From AP-15 sp963703745 (GTDB taxonomy: Bacteria > Pseudomonadota > Alphaproteobacteria > ATCC43930 > CGMCC-115725), in assembly GCA_963703745.1 (NCBI GenBank), contig CAVPFL010000002.1:558001-622000 (forward strand): a stretch of DNA of 64,000 nucleotides, given 5' to 3'. The position numbers and the translations under genes are program-made. The notes below the pieces were generated by a model. It was not told the DNA's origin. It did not search any database and saw only the letters and a list, made by a program, of their open reading frames with translations. Shown here piece after piece: positions 16,974-25,266 of this stretch; position 1 is the first letter of the stretch; each line of letters opens with the position of its first letter.

Positions 16974-17165
16974 TCAGGTAGCGCAAGGGGCAGCCGGTGC
17001 GCAGCAGGTACGGGATGGCGTTCATCGCCGCCCGCACGTCGGTCTTGCGCGGTCATCAGCCGGGCCGGCCCGGCGGGATTATTGGCTCCAGCCGCGCCCA
17101 CTCCGCATCCACCAGGCCGCTCGGATAGCCCTCGCCCTCTCGCCGATAAATCCGGCGCTGCCCCT
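16974..17165 (-). pseudogene. IS5-family transposase N-terminal remnant with in-frame stops
   Basis: Read on the minus strand, this encodes YPSGLVDAEWARLEPIIPP, then GRPG followed by two consecutive stops (TGATGA), then PRKTDVRAAMNAIPYLLRTG and CPLRYL. That is the start of IS5-family transposases (usual form GGRPRKTDVRxxxNAIxYLLRTGCQWRxLP). The rest of the transposase is absent. The element is dead and marks past insertion next to the cupin gene. Confidence 0.75.
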
Positions 17166-17238
17166 CCGTCCTGTGCCGGAGAAGACGGCATCCCTTTTAC
17201 ACGCGATTGTTCCGCCAGATCGCGGGTGCGACGCGTTG

Positions 17239-17604
17239 TTAGCGTCGATCGATGGTCTTGGCGTTGGGATCGCCAGAAGGCGAGGCGACACCCACCTGAA
17301 GCGGGGTATATTGTTTTAACGTGTCGACGGCCAATTCCACCCGCTCTTCGGTAAGCGCCAGGACACAAACCAAAGTTTCTCCATTGCGGATATAGCTCGC
17401 AAACGAATCGCGAAAATCACCGAGGATCACCGGGCTCAGAAAGGCGGCGTCGAGTTCCGGCTCCATAGACGATGGGATGGGTCCGACTTGGCTCAGCACC
17501 CTGAGGGCGATCTCGCTCGCCGGTACGCCCTCAGTCTTGAGGCGATTGCAGGCGTCTTCGGCGATACCCCTCGATTCGAACAGTCCGATCACAAGTCTGT
17601 CCAT
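17239..17604 (-). CDS. Small stress-type protein (121 aa), YflT-like fold possible
   Basis: The protein starts DRLVIGLFESRGIAEDACNR, which resembles the opening of general-stress/YflT-like or transporter-associated small proteins (a beta strand, then a helix that follows a xAExAxxxL pattern). The middle LDAAFLSPVILGDFRDSFA and the ETLVCVLALTEERVELAVDTL end give an alpha/beta repeat of the same kind. ATG 17604 is preceded by GGAGGG; the frame stays open far upstream without similarity. A decayed relative with the same upstream sequence lies at 18185-18302. Function is unknown. Confidence 0.6.
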   Translation of the reverse strand: MDRLVIGLFESRGIAEDACNRLKTEGVPASEIALRVLSQVGPIPSSMEPELDAAFLSPVILGDFRDSFASYIRNGETLVCVLALTEERVELAVDTLKQYTPLQVGVASPSGDPNAKTIDRR

Positions 17605-17866
17605 CCGGCCCTCCTGACGGTTGACGCTGAAAGAGTGAATGGGTCCTCTCAAGACTTTTGCAAGAGACCGACCTTCAGCTACCGGCCAAGGCCAGTGCCA
17701 CGGCAAGATGACCCTCAAGGTCGCGCCGCCCTTGCTGACCCCACCAACCGAGAAACGCTTGCGCAGCAGGCCGAGCGAAACAATAGTGCCGCGCAATAGT
17801 CCGGGAAGGGGCACTCCTGGCGTACCCACCGGCTCACGTTCGAGCGAAGGCGATGGAGGATAGACT

Positions 17867-18109
17867 ATGTTGTCAAAGATGCTCGTGGTAGCTACCGGTG
17901 CCGTCTTGTTGCTCTCGGCTCCGAGCGCGACGGCGCAGATGCGACCGGGCGCGCGGGCTGTCCTCCAGGCATGCAAGCCCGACATCGCCCGGTTCTGCAG
18001 CCAGGTCCAGCCCGGTCAGGGCCGGATCAAGGCCTGCATGAAGGAACATCTCCAGGAGCTTTCCGATCCCTGCAAGGAAGGGCTCTTCCAGGCGTGGCTG
18101 AAGCAGTGA
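17867..18109 (+). CDS. Small secreted cysteine-rich-repeat protein (80 aa)
   Basis: A signal peptide (MLSKMLVVATGAVLLLSAPS, cleavage near ATA-Q) is followed by about 55 residues with four Cys arranged as CKPDIARFC and CMKEHLQELSDPC. This spacing matches the cysteine-rich (GLG1-type) repeat found in small exported bacterial proteins. GGAGG precedes the ATG by 7 nt. It is divergent from the 17604 gene and probably periplasmic, with two disulfides. Its role is unknown. Confidence 0.7.
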   Translation: MLSKMLVVATGAVLLLSAPSATAQMRPGARAVLQACKPDIARFCSQVQPGQGRIKACMKEHLQELSDPCKEGLFQAWLKQ

Positions 18110-18184
18110 GGATCTAATCCTCGGGTCGCGGGCACATTCCGATGCACAAGCGGGCGGGTTGCGGCCCGCCGACCCGGAGGGGGA

Positions 18185-18302
18185 AATCCCTGTCCAAGCG
18201 GCGCGCTGATGGTGACTTGGTTGGCCTCGGCACACACGGTTGCGGGGATCTTCGGAAACATCTTTTGATTTGAATAGTCCGGTGAAAAATCTCGTTAGGC
18301 AT
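18185..18302 (-). pseudogene. Decayed paralogue of the 17239-17604 gene
   Basis: A conserved GGAGGG ribosome site precedes an ATG at 18302, but the frame soon shifts. In the shifted frame the sequence reads TGLFKSKDVSEDPRNRV, aligning with IGLFESRGIAEDACNRL of the intact gene. The upstream DNA (18320-18390) also resembles the region upstream of the intact gene (17630-17690), for example GACGCTGAAA and CCGAC-TTC-GCT. So gene plus promoter were duplicated and this copy degraded. The rest of 18110-18590 shows no gene. Confidence 0.6.
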
Positions 18303-18553
18303 GCGACCCTCCGAATAGTTCGACGCTGAAAACAATGAACAGTTCCTCGCGAAACTTTATTCAATGGACCGACTTTCGGCTGCAAGACCTGATGCTCGCA
18401 TCACTTTTTAATCCCCGGAATGTCTCGCCATGCTGTCGAATGCACCCATCACGCTCGATCAGAAGCCGCCGATGCGGGCAGTCAGTCAGCTTGGTTGGGA
18501 TCGCCGCGTAAGAACCTGAAAGTTTGTCGCCTGTCGGCCGTATCCCGCATCCG

Positions 18554-18587
18554 GAACGGCCGAATCTGAGGTATCCGGAGGCCGTTC
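18554..18587 (+). promoter_or_regulatory. Hairpin at the ribosome site of the 18591 gene
   Basis: The perfect 8-bp arms GAACGGCC (18554-18561) and GGCCGTTC (18580-18587) flank an 18-nt loop. The ribosome site CCGGAGG (18575-18581) runs into the 3' arm, 4 nt before the ATG. Folding could hide it and control translation. Confidence 0.4.
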
Positions 18588-18590
18588 GAA

Positions 18591-18844
18591 ATGAAACACG
18601 AGATGAAACCCGTTTTACTCGCCGTCATGGTTGCGCTCGGCACGTTCGCCCTCGCCCAACAGAGCCACGCCGCCTCTTGCGCCACGGGGTCTACCGAGCC
18701 GGGTGTGTCGGACCGAACGGGGCGGCGGTTATCCGCAAGTCAACCCCGGTGAACCGCGCCAAACCTCCGGTCTCCTGCGCCAACGGAGTCAACCGAGCGG
18801 GATGCGTCGGACCGAATGGGGCCGCGGTCGTCCGCAAGCCATGA
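18591..18844 (+). pseudogene. Small secreted Cys-repeat protein, frameshifted
   Basis: The start encodes a signal peptide (KPVLLAVMVALGTFALAQQS, then HAA-S). After SCATG the frame shifts: in frame 1 it ends early at CCCCGG-TGA (about 18752), but one base added in the GGGG run at about 18697-18700 would restore VYRAGCVGPNGAAVIRK, a linker, and SCANGVNRAGCVGPNGAAVVRK before a stop at 18844. Two near-identical CxxG-type repeats are thus present. It is either a recent frameshift or a sequencing error in a G run. Family members are small exported proteins of unknown role in Bradyrhizobium-like bacteria. Confidence 0.6.
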
Positions 18845-18943
18845 TACCGCGATGGCACCGCCGCACTGCAGGTACCGAGATTGGCTCCGTCGCCCGGCGA
18901 TTCCATGGGTGCGACTGCACCATCTGGGGGTCTGCTGCTCGAC

Positions 18944-19127
18944 ATGCCCGACAACCTGACCATCTCGGTCGAGCCGCCGAAGCTGGCCGCGGAGGACCCT
19001 CGCCGGCATTCTCATCATGTTGCTGGTGCTGATCCGTTACTGCGCGATCAGCGTGCTCAGCGAGGCGCTCGGCGAAGGGAGGCTGGTGCGGATGTTTTTT
19101 GTCGATCGGGGCCTCGTGGCGGAATGA
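18944..19127 (+). pseudogene. Possible frameshifted small membrane protein
   Basis: ATG 18944 opens MPDNLTISVEPPKLAA. In the next frame the DNA goes on as TLAGILIMLLVLIRYCAISV and SEALGEGRLVRMFFVDRGLVAE, a good transmembrane helix with a sensible tail, stopping at 19127. The two halves would join through one frameshift near 18985-19005. The 379-bp stretch 18845-19223 holds nothing else I can support. Confidence 0.3.
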
Positions 19128-19223
19128 CATCGAAAGGATGAAGTGATGCCAGGGCGCCGGTTCGGTCATTTGTTCCATTCCACGCCGGCGCTGGCTGCCC
19201 GTTAATAAAGAGGGGGGAAATCT

Positions 19224-20102
19224 ATGTCCGAGAGGATTGCGTTGCCGGCGGGCGCGCGCCGCGAATACGTTTGGCGACCCTGTAAATTTGGCCGGTCGGC
19301 ATTGGCGGGTCTCGTCATCGCCTTGACGCTAATTGCAGCGGGGACGCGGCCCGCAGGCGCGCAGGATGCAACCCTGCCGGGCGGCGCAGAGATTTTGTTC
19401 ACACCCAATCTTTGGCTCGCCGGCGTCAACGCCGCGATCAAGACGCCGCTGCCACGAGCGCCCGAAGTCAACGCTGACGTTGGCGCCTTTCAAATGTTGG
19501 GTCACCTCGACGCGGTGCCGTTCCTAGGGGGAATCGAGATTCACGACGGACCGTTCAGCCTGCTGGGCGGCGCAGTCCACCTGCCGGTCAGCACCAATAT
19601 CACCACTCGGAACGTGTTTTTCGACGGAGGGACGGCCGGGCTGATCGCCAACGCGGGGACGGCGACGTTGCTCTACCGCGCTCTCGACCAGTCGACCCAG
19701 TACGCGGATCTGGGCGTCGGGTTTCGTGCCTGGGCATTTACCGCGAACCTGACCTTGAACCCTGGGATCCTGCCGGGAGCGAGCGCCACGCGTTCGACCA
19801 GCTGGGGCGATCCGCTGATTGCCGGGCGATATCATATCGACCTTCCTACCGGGTTTCTTCCAAACGGGTTTCCCCCAAGCGGGTGGGGGTTGACCGCCTA
19901 CGGTGATGTCGGCGGCTTTGGCGTCGCCGCCCATATTGACTGGCAGGTGTCGGGAACGATCGACTACACCGTGAAGCCCTGGATCGACCTTCACCTCGGT
20001 TACCGCAGCGTCAACTTCAACTACCAGGCTAGCGGCGGCCTCGATCTGGGGTTCAATGTCCATATGAAGGGCCCGATGCTCAACGCCACTTTCAAATTCT
20101 GA
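19224..20102 (+). CDS. Outer-membrane beta-barrel-like protein
   Basis: The 292-aa protein has a long signal peptide (hydrophobic LAGLVIALTLIAAGTRPAGA, ending near residue 47). The mature part alternates strands rich in Gly, Asn and aromatics, for example IDYTVKPWIDLHLGYRSVNFNY, and ends in NATFKF, with the terminal Phe typical of BamA-recognised barrels. It contains no catalytic motif. GGGGGGA precedes the ATG. The DUF4239 gene follows after 42 bp on the same strand, so they may be co-transcribed. The ligand or pore role is unknown. Confidence 0.75.
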   Translation: MSERIALPAGARREYVWRPCKFGRSALAGLVIALTLIAAGTRPAGAQDATLPGGAEILFTPNLWLAGVNAAIKTPLPRAPEVNADVGAFQMLGHLDAVPFLGGIEIHDGPFSLLGGAVHLPVSTNITTRNVFFDGGTAGLIANAGTATLLYRALDQSTQYADLGVGFRAWAFTANLTLNPGILPGASATRSTSWGDPLIAGRYHIDLPTGFLPNGFPPSGWGLTAYGDVGGFGVAAHIDWQVSGTIDYTVKPWIDLHLGYRSVNFNYQASGGLDLGFNVHMKGPMLNATFKF

Positions 20103-20144
20103 TCGGGAAAGTCCGCAGGACCAACGCCGCGGGAGATTGAAATC

Positions 20145-20900
20145 GTGAGCCCGATGGCGATCGGCTGGATCGTGTTCGCGCTGGTCTTCGGCAGCGCATT
20201 GCTAGCGATGCTTGTCCACGGGTTGCTGCCCGAGGAGCATCTGAGCAGCGATTCGAAGGACGTCGTCAAGCTCGGGATCGCGCTGGTTGCGACAATGTCG
20301 GCGCTGGTCCTGAGCCTTTTGGTCGCGTCGGCCAAGAGCGCCTTCGACACGCGGAGCAACCAGCTGACACAAGCCTCCGCCGACGTTGTTCTGCTCGACC
20401 GCGCATTGGCTCGCTACGGGCCGGAGACCAGGGAGGCTCGGTCTCTGCTGCAGCGCTCGACGGCCGAGACGCTCGAGCGATTTTGGCCTACTCAGGGTAA
20501 GGGATCGATTGTAGTTGATCCGAGTGCGAACCCTATCGAAGGCCTTTACGACAAAATCGAGGCGCTCACCCCACAAAACGACACACAGCGCTCGATGCAG
20601 AGCCAGTCGCTCGCATTGGCAGCCGATATGGCGCGCACGCGCTTGTTGCTGTTCGAGCATTTGGGCGCCTCGATCCCGGTGCCGTTCCTGGTGGTGCTGG
20701 TGTTCTGGCTCTGCATCATATTTGCCAGCTTTGGGCTCTTCGCGCCGCGGAACACCACCGTGATCGCCGCCCTTTGTGTCAGCGCATTGTCCGTTGCCGG
20801 CGCAATATTTTTGATTCTCGAGCTCGACCGGTCGTTCGAAGGATTGCTCGAAGTCTCCGGTGCGCCGCTGCGCGCGGCGCTCGCCCAGCTCGGCCGATAA
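20145..20900 (+). CDS. DUF4239 (bestrophin-like) membrane protein
   Basis: The 251-aa protein has two N-terminal transmembrane helices (about 5-25 and 42-61), a soluble middle region and two C-terminal helices (about 182-205 and 210-232). The conserved LVASAKSAFDTRSNQL followed by DVVLLDRALARYGPETREAR is the DUF4239 signature, a family related to bestrophin-like domains and sometimes suggested to be a channel. The start is GTG 20145 with GGGAG about 10 nt upstream. It follows the outer-membrane gene and converges with the channel-like gene, 11 bp apart. Confidence 0.75.
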   Translation: MSPMAIGWIVFALVFGSALLAMLVHGLLPEEHLSSDSKDVVKLGIALVATMSALVLSLLVASAKSAFDTRSNQLTQASADVVLLDRALARYGPETREARSLLQRSTAETLERFWPTQGKGSIVVDPSANPIEGLYDKIEALTPQNDTQRSMQSQSLALAADMARTRLLLFEHLGASIPVPFLVVLVFWLCIIFASFGLFAPRNTTVIAALCVSALSVAGAIFLILELDRSFEGLLEVSGAPLRAALAQLGR

Positions 20901-20911
20901 CCAAAAAAAGC

Positions 20912-21427
20912 TCAACGACCTCGACGGCTCACCCTCAGTGACATCGGCCAAACCTCCTGAATCATTGCGAACAGAAAGGCGGTCGTCAGCCCGAACAGCA
21001 GCATCCCGTTGAGCGCCTCCAGAGCGCCCATCATCTGCCAGTGCGGCTCGAGCGACACACTCTCGTGGCCGTATGTGGTCATGGCGTTCAATGAATAAAG
21101 CATCGCCGATTTGGCATCGGGGACAGCGCCGAGAAAGAGGTATGCGGCCGCCCACGCCCCGCCTTCGATCGCGTGCAGCGCGGTAATCAACAGGATGGCG
21201 GCACCCATCACCAGGGCGAACAAGGGGACCAGCCGACGGCGGTCCATCGAGCGGGTCAACGCCCGGACAACCCGCTCGTTGATCAGCCCCAACCCGAAGA
21301 CGTGGATGACCACGGTCAGCAAGATCAACGGCAGGCTCCAAGCCCAGTCGGCGACCCACGGCATCATGTCGGCACGTGTCAGGCTGGGGATCGCAGCGAT
21401 GCGAGCGATCCGATTGCGCGAGCGCAT
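20912..21427 (-). CDS. Two-TM ion-channel-like membrane protein
   Basis: The 171-aa protein has transmembrane helices at about 28-48 and 69-87, then a pore-like segment MLYSLNAMTTYGHESVSL and a last helix around NGMLLFGLTTAFLFAMI. This is the layout of small bacterial Ion_trans_2-type channels, but the filter reads TTYGH, not TVGYG, so K+ selectivity is doubtful. ATG 21427 has an AGGA site. It is divergent from pqiB. Confidence 0.65.
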   Translation of the reverse strand: MRSRNRIARIAAIPSLTRADMMPWVADWAWSLPLILLTVVIHVFGLGLINERVVRALTRSMDRRRLVPLFALVMGAAILLITALHAIEGGAWAAAYLFLGAVPDAKSAMLYSLNAMTTYGHESVSLEPHWQMMGALEALNGMLLFGLTTAFLFAMIQEVWPMSLRVSRRGR

Positions 21428-21630
21428 ATCCTAATTCCTCAACCCAGGTCTCGCCACAAGGGTGGATTACTCGCTGTTTCTGCCAAAAATGCATAGTCGG
21501 ATGCGCCACGGGCGAGCTATCTGCCCCGACAGTAACGCTGTGCTTGGGTTGACCCAGACAGCGGCCGGCGCGACACTGGGAGAGGCGGACAAGCGGTCGA
21601 ACCGCCTGGGGTCCAAGGGGAGTTCAAGCA

Positions 21631-23310
21631 ATGAGTGATGTCCTCGAGCAGCGGGCAGCCGTCCCGCGCGCCACGACGCGGCGCTCACGGCGGATATCGG
21701 TCATTTGGGTGATCCCGCTGGTCGCGATTGCGATCGGCGCTTGGCTCGCCTGGGACACCTGGTCGAAGGAGGGGCCGACGATCAGGATCTCCTTTGACAC
21801 CGGTGAGGGGCTACAGGCCGGCCAGTCGCAGCTCAAGTTCAAGGACATCGTCTTCGGCACGGTCAAGAGCCTCGAACTCTCCCCCGATCACACCCATGTC
21901 GTCGTGACCGTCGCGACAACCCACCAGGCAAAGCCTCTGCTGACCGACCAAACGATCTTCTGGGTGGTCAAGCCGCGTCTCTTCGCCGGCAATGTCTCGG
22001 GGCTCGAGACATTGCTCTCCGGGTCCTATATCGGCATGCTGCCGGGTGAGGCCGCCGGCAAGGCGCAGCACGAGTTCGTCGGACGCGAGGACCCGCCGAT
22101 CCTGCTAGCCAACGTCCCTGGGCACACTTTCCTGCTGAAGGCTGAACGGCTCGGATCGATATCCCTCGGTTCGCCGGTGTTCTTCCGCGATCTCAATGTC
22201 GGCGAGGTGCTCGGTTGGGACATCGCCGACATGGCCGAGTATGTGACGATCCGTGCCTTTGTCCGCGCCCCATACGACAGCTATGTGCACGATGAGACCC
22301 GGTTCTGGAACGCCTCGGGGGTCTCGGTAAAACTTGCGGGGGCGGGGGTCGAGGTCCAGATGGAGTCGCTGAAAGCGCTTCTCCTCGGCGGCATCGCCTT
22401 CGAGACGCCGACGGCGGAGAGCCGTACCCAGATCAGCCTCGAGAACCACGTCTTTCCGCTGTTTCGCGACCGGGAAAGGGCAGATGCCGCGTCCTACACC
22501 CGCAAGATCCCGGTGGTTTCCTACTTTCCCGGCTCGGTCAGCGGGCTGGCGCGCGGCTCGGAGGTCACGATGCACGGCCTCGTGGTCGGCCGCGTTACTG
22601 ATGTGCGGCTCGCCTACGATACCGACAAGGATGCCGTCGTCGCGCCGGTCCGCTATGAGGTCGAGCCCGAACGCATCGTCGGCATTGGGAAACAGGTGTT
22701 CAAGACTGATGCGGAGGGGGTGGACGAGCTCGTCAAACGGGGACTGCGCGCGACGTTGCAGAGCGCCAGCCTGATCACCGGGCAGCAGGCAGTGGCGCTT
22801 GACTTCGTGCCGGACGAGCGGCCCGTGACGGTCACGATGGAGGGCGAGGATTTCGTGCTGCCGACGACCGAAGGCGGTGGGTTCGCCGGCCTAGCATCCT
22901 CGGCGAACGATCTGCTCGGCAAGGTGAACCAGATTCCGTTCGACCAGATCGGAAAGAGCCTCAACGGAATCCTGAAGTCGGTCAACGACATGACCCAGGG
23001 TCCGCAGCTCAAGAAGGCGCTGACCGATCTCTCGGCCATGATTGCATCGGCCCAGGGCATGGTGCAGCGCCTCGACACCAAGCAGTTGCCGGAGCTCGCT
23101 TCCGGGTTGGAGAAGACATTGACGAGCGCCAACAAGCTCGTCCTGTCGCTCGACACCGGCTATGGCGACAACACCAAGTTCAACCGCGATCTCGATCGGC
23201 TGATGGCGCAGGCGACCGACGCGGTGCGCTCGATCCGTGCACTGACCGATTTGTTGGCGCGCCATCCTGAGGCGTTGGTCAAGGGCCGGCCCGCGGGGTC
23301 CGTGGAGTGA
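21631..23310 (+). CDS. pqiB: PqiB, MCE-domain intermembrane lipid-transport protein
   Basis: The 559-aa protein has a cytoplasmic N-terminus, one transmembrane helix (about 24-43: VIWVIPLVAIAIGAWLAW) and three MCE/MlaD domains in the periplasm (about 45-145, 160-265 and 285-400), followed by a helical C-terminal tail (AMIASAQGMVQRLDTKQLPE region). In E. coli PqiB forms a stacked hexameric tube that bridges the inner and outer membranes for lipids. The stop overlaps the GTG of pqiC (GTGA). The order here is B-C-A rather than the E. coli A-B-C, but all three parts are present and complete. Confidence 0.92.
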   Translation: MSDVLEQRAAVPRATTRRSRRISVIWVIPLVAIAIGAWLAWDTWSKEGPTIRISFDTGEGLQAGQSQLKFKDIVFGTVKSLELSPDHTHVVVTVATTHQAKPLLTDQTIFWVVKPRLFAGNVSGLETLLSGSYIGMLPGEAAGKAQHEFVGREDPPILLANVPGHTFLLKAERLGSISLGSPVFFRDLNVGEVLGWDIADMAEYVTIRAFVRAPYDSYVHDETRFWNASGVSVKLAGAGVEVQMESLKALLLGGIAFETPTAESRTQISLENHVFPLFRDRERADAASYTRKIPVVSYFPGSVSGLARGSEVTMHGLVVGRVTDVRLAYDTDKDAVVAPVRYEVEPERIVGIGKQVFKTDAEGVDELVKRGLRATLQSASLITGQQAVALDFVPDERPVTVTMEGEDFVLPTTEGGGFAGLASSANDLLGKVNQIPFDQIGKSLNGILKSVNDMTQGPQLKKALTDLSAMIASAQGMVQRLDTKQLPELASGLEKTLTSANKLVLSLDTGYGDNTKFNRDLDRLMAQATDAVRSIRALTDLLARHPEALVKGRPAGSVE

Positions 23311-23876
23311 GGATTGCGCTGCTGATCGCAGTTGGATCGCTGGCGGCGCTCGCCGCCTGCTCATCGCCCAACCCGGTGCTCTATACGATCGCACCCGTGC
23401 CCGGCACGCCGCAGAGCGGCGGACCCAAGGTTGTCGCACTGCAGCAGATCTCTACCGCGCGCTATCTGGAACGCTCTGAGATCGTCCGCTCTTCCGAGAA
23501 CTACCGGCTCGACGTGATGTCGAACGACTGGTGGGGCGAGCCGCTCGGCGCGATGCTGAGCCGGGTTCTGGTCGAGGAGCTGGGCCAGCGGCTGCCGCAG
23601 AGCACGGTCATCGGCGAGACTGGTGCGGTGACGGCCTCGCCTGACGCGACGATCGAGCTCAATATGCAGCGGCTCGACGAGGACGCCTCCGGCAACCTGA
23701 TCCTGCAGGCCCAAGCGAGCATCAGCTTCACGAGCCGCGGCCCTCCGGTGCTGCGCAGCTTCCGCTTCTCGATAACGCCGCCGGAGCCGGGTGTTCCGGG
23801 CGAGGTCACGGCGATCAGCACCGCCGTCGGCCAGCTGGCCGACGGGCTCGCCTCGATGCTGCTCGCGGGCCGTTGA
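23307..23876 (+). CDS. pqiC: PqiC, outer-membrane lipoprotein of the Pqi complex
   Basis: The 189-aa product is a lipoprotein: LIAVGSLAALAACSS gives lipobox LAAC with Cys18. The mature part fits the PqiC / ABC-transport auxiliary family (YTIAPVPG, then the ISTARYLERSEIVRSS segment and LGAMLSRVLVEELGQRLP). It anchors the PqiB tube at the outer membrane. It starts with GTG overlapping the pqiB stop and ends in TGATG with pqiA, so all three are translationally coupled. Confidence 0.88.
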   Translation: MRIALLIAVGSLAALAACSSPNPVLYTIAPVPGTPQSGGPKVVALQQISTARYLERSEIVRSSENYRLDVMSNDWWGEPLGAMLSRVLVEELGQRLPQSTVIGETGAVTASPDATIELNMQRLDEDASGNLILQAQASISFTSRGPPVLRSFRFSITPPEPGVPGEVTAISTAVGQLADGLASMLLAGR

Positions 23877-25174
23877 TGCGTTCGTCCGCCGCCGATCGGC
23901 ACACGACGCAGCCCCAGCTGCGCGAATGCCCGGGCTGCGGCCTGTTGCAAACGGTCCCGCCCTTGGCGCCGGGCATGACCGCGCGATGCGTGCGGTGTCC
24001 GACGACCTTGCGCCGCACCAGTTCGCATCGCATCGACCACATCATCGCCCTTGCCGCGGCTGCGTTCGTATTGCTCGTCGTCATGTGCACGACGACCTTG
24101 ATGAGCGTCGAAACCGCTGGGATCTCGCGCACGGCCAATTTGTTCTCCGGCCCCTGGGAACTCGTCCGGCAAGACATGGGGCCGCTCGCACTGGTGATCA
24201 TCTTCGTCACCGTATTGGCGCCGCTCGGCAGGCTGGTCGGCACGCTCTATGTGCTGATCCGACTGCACGAGAGGAGGCCGCCCCGCCATCTGCGCCGCGT
24301 CTTCGCGCTCGCCGAGCGGCTGCGCCCGTGGTCGATGATCGAGGTCTTCGTCTTCGGCGTGTTCGTCGCTTATGTGAAGCTCGGCGACTTGGTGACGATC
24401 GGGCTGATGGCCGGCGTCTATGCGCTGTTGGCCCTGACCTTTGTCCTCGTCTGGATGGATTCCGCACTCGACCGCGAGGCGGTGTGGGAGCGGCTGGACC
24501 GGAGTGACTCGCCCGCCGGACCGCACGAAACGGAAGACGCGGTCGGTTGTGAAACTTGTGGTCTGGTCAGCGTCCCCGAGCCTTACGACCCGCGCTGCCC
24601 GCGCTGCGACAGCGAGCTCAATGAGCGCAAGCCCAACAGTGTCGCGCGCACCTGGGCATTGGTTATCGCTGCTGCGGTCTTCTACATCCCGGCCAACTAT
24701 TATCCCGTGCTTTCGGTCGTGCAGCTCGGCGCTGGCCAGCCGAGCACGATCCTCGGCGGTGTCGAGGAGCTGGTGAAAGCTGGCCAGTACCCGCTCGCCC
24801 TACTCGTATTTTTCGCCAGCATTGCAGTGCCGGTGCTGAAGCTCGTCGGACTCTCGCTAATGCTGATCACGATCCAGATCGGCCGCGCGGGATGGCTGCA
24901 CGACCGTGTGCGGCTCTATCACATCGTGCGCTTTATCGGGCGCTGGTCGATGATCGACATCTTCATGGAGTCATTGCTCGGGGCACTCGTCGCGTTCGGC
25001 TCGGTGATCACGATCGAGCCCGGAGTCGGCGCGCTGGCCTTCTGCGCCGTCGTGATTCTGACCATGTTCGCCGCCGAGACCTTCGACCCGCGGCTGATGT
25101 GGGACGCCGCGGCCCAGCGCGCTTTCTTCGAAGGTGCAGCGGCCTGGCGGCCCACTCCGGGGATCGCCAGCTGA
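23876..25174 (+). CDS. pqiA: PqiA, inner-membrane zinc-ribbon protein
   Basis: The 432-aa protein contains two homologous halves, each with a rubredoxin-like zinc ribbon followed by about four transmembrane helices. The first ribbon uses Cys18/Cys21 (CPGC) and Cys38/Cys41 (CVRC); the second has CETCG and CPRCD near 222-246. The helices include ALVIIFVTVLAPLGRLVGTL and IAAAVFYIPANYYPVLSVVQ. PqiA is the inner-membrane partner of PqiB. The ATG overlaps the pqiC stop by one base. Confidence 0.9.
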   Translation: MRSSAADRHTTQPQLRECPGCGLLQTVPPLAPGMTARCVRCPTTLRRTSSHRIDHIIALAAAAFVLLVVMCTTTLMSVETAGISRTANLFSGPWELVRQDMGPLALVIIFVTVLAPLGRLVGTLYVLIRLHERRPPRHLRRVFALAERLRPWSMIEVFVFGVFVAYVKLGDLVTIGLMAGVYALLALTFVLVWMDSALDREAVWERLDRSDSPAGPHETEDAVGCETCGLVSVPEPYDPRCPRCDSELNERKPNSVARTWALVIAAAVFYIPANYYPVLSVVQLGAGQPSTILGGVEELVKAGQYPLALLVFFASIAVPVLKLVGLSLMLITIQIGRAGWLHDRVRLYHIVRFIGRWSMIDIFMESLLGALVAFGSVITIEPGVGALAFCAVVILTMFAAETFDPRLMWDAAAQRAFFEGAAAWRPTPGIAS

Positions 25175-25266
25175 TCCCAGCACGGCCGATATTTTCTTGC
25201 GGCGACGCTTGCCACATTTTATCCTCACCGGCTCCTTCCATCAACTAAATGGGGAAACTCGAAGCA

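Noticed and set aside
20202..21509. 435-codon minus-strand open frame across the DUF4239 and channel genes
   Set aside because: Overlaps two genes with clear membrane topology; its own translation is charged, low-complexity and without a family.
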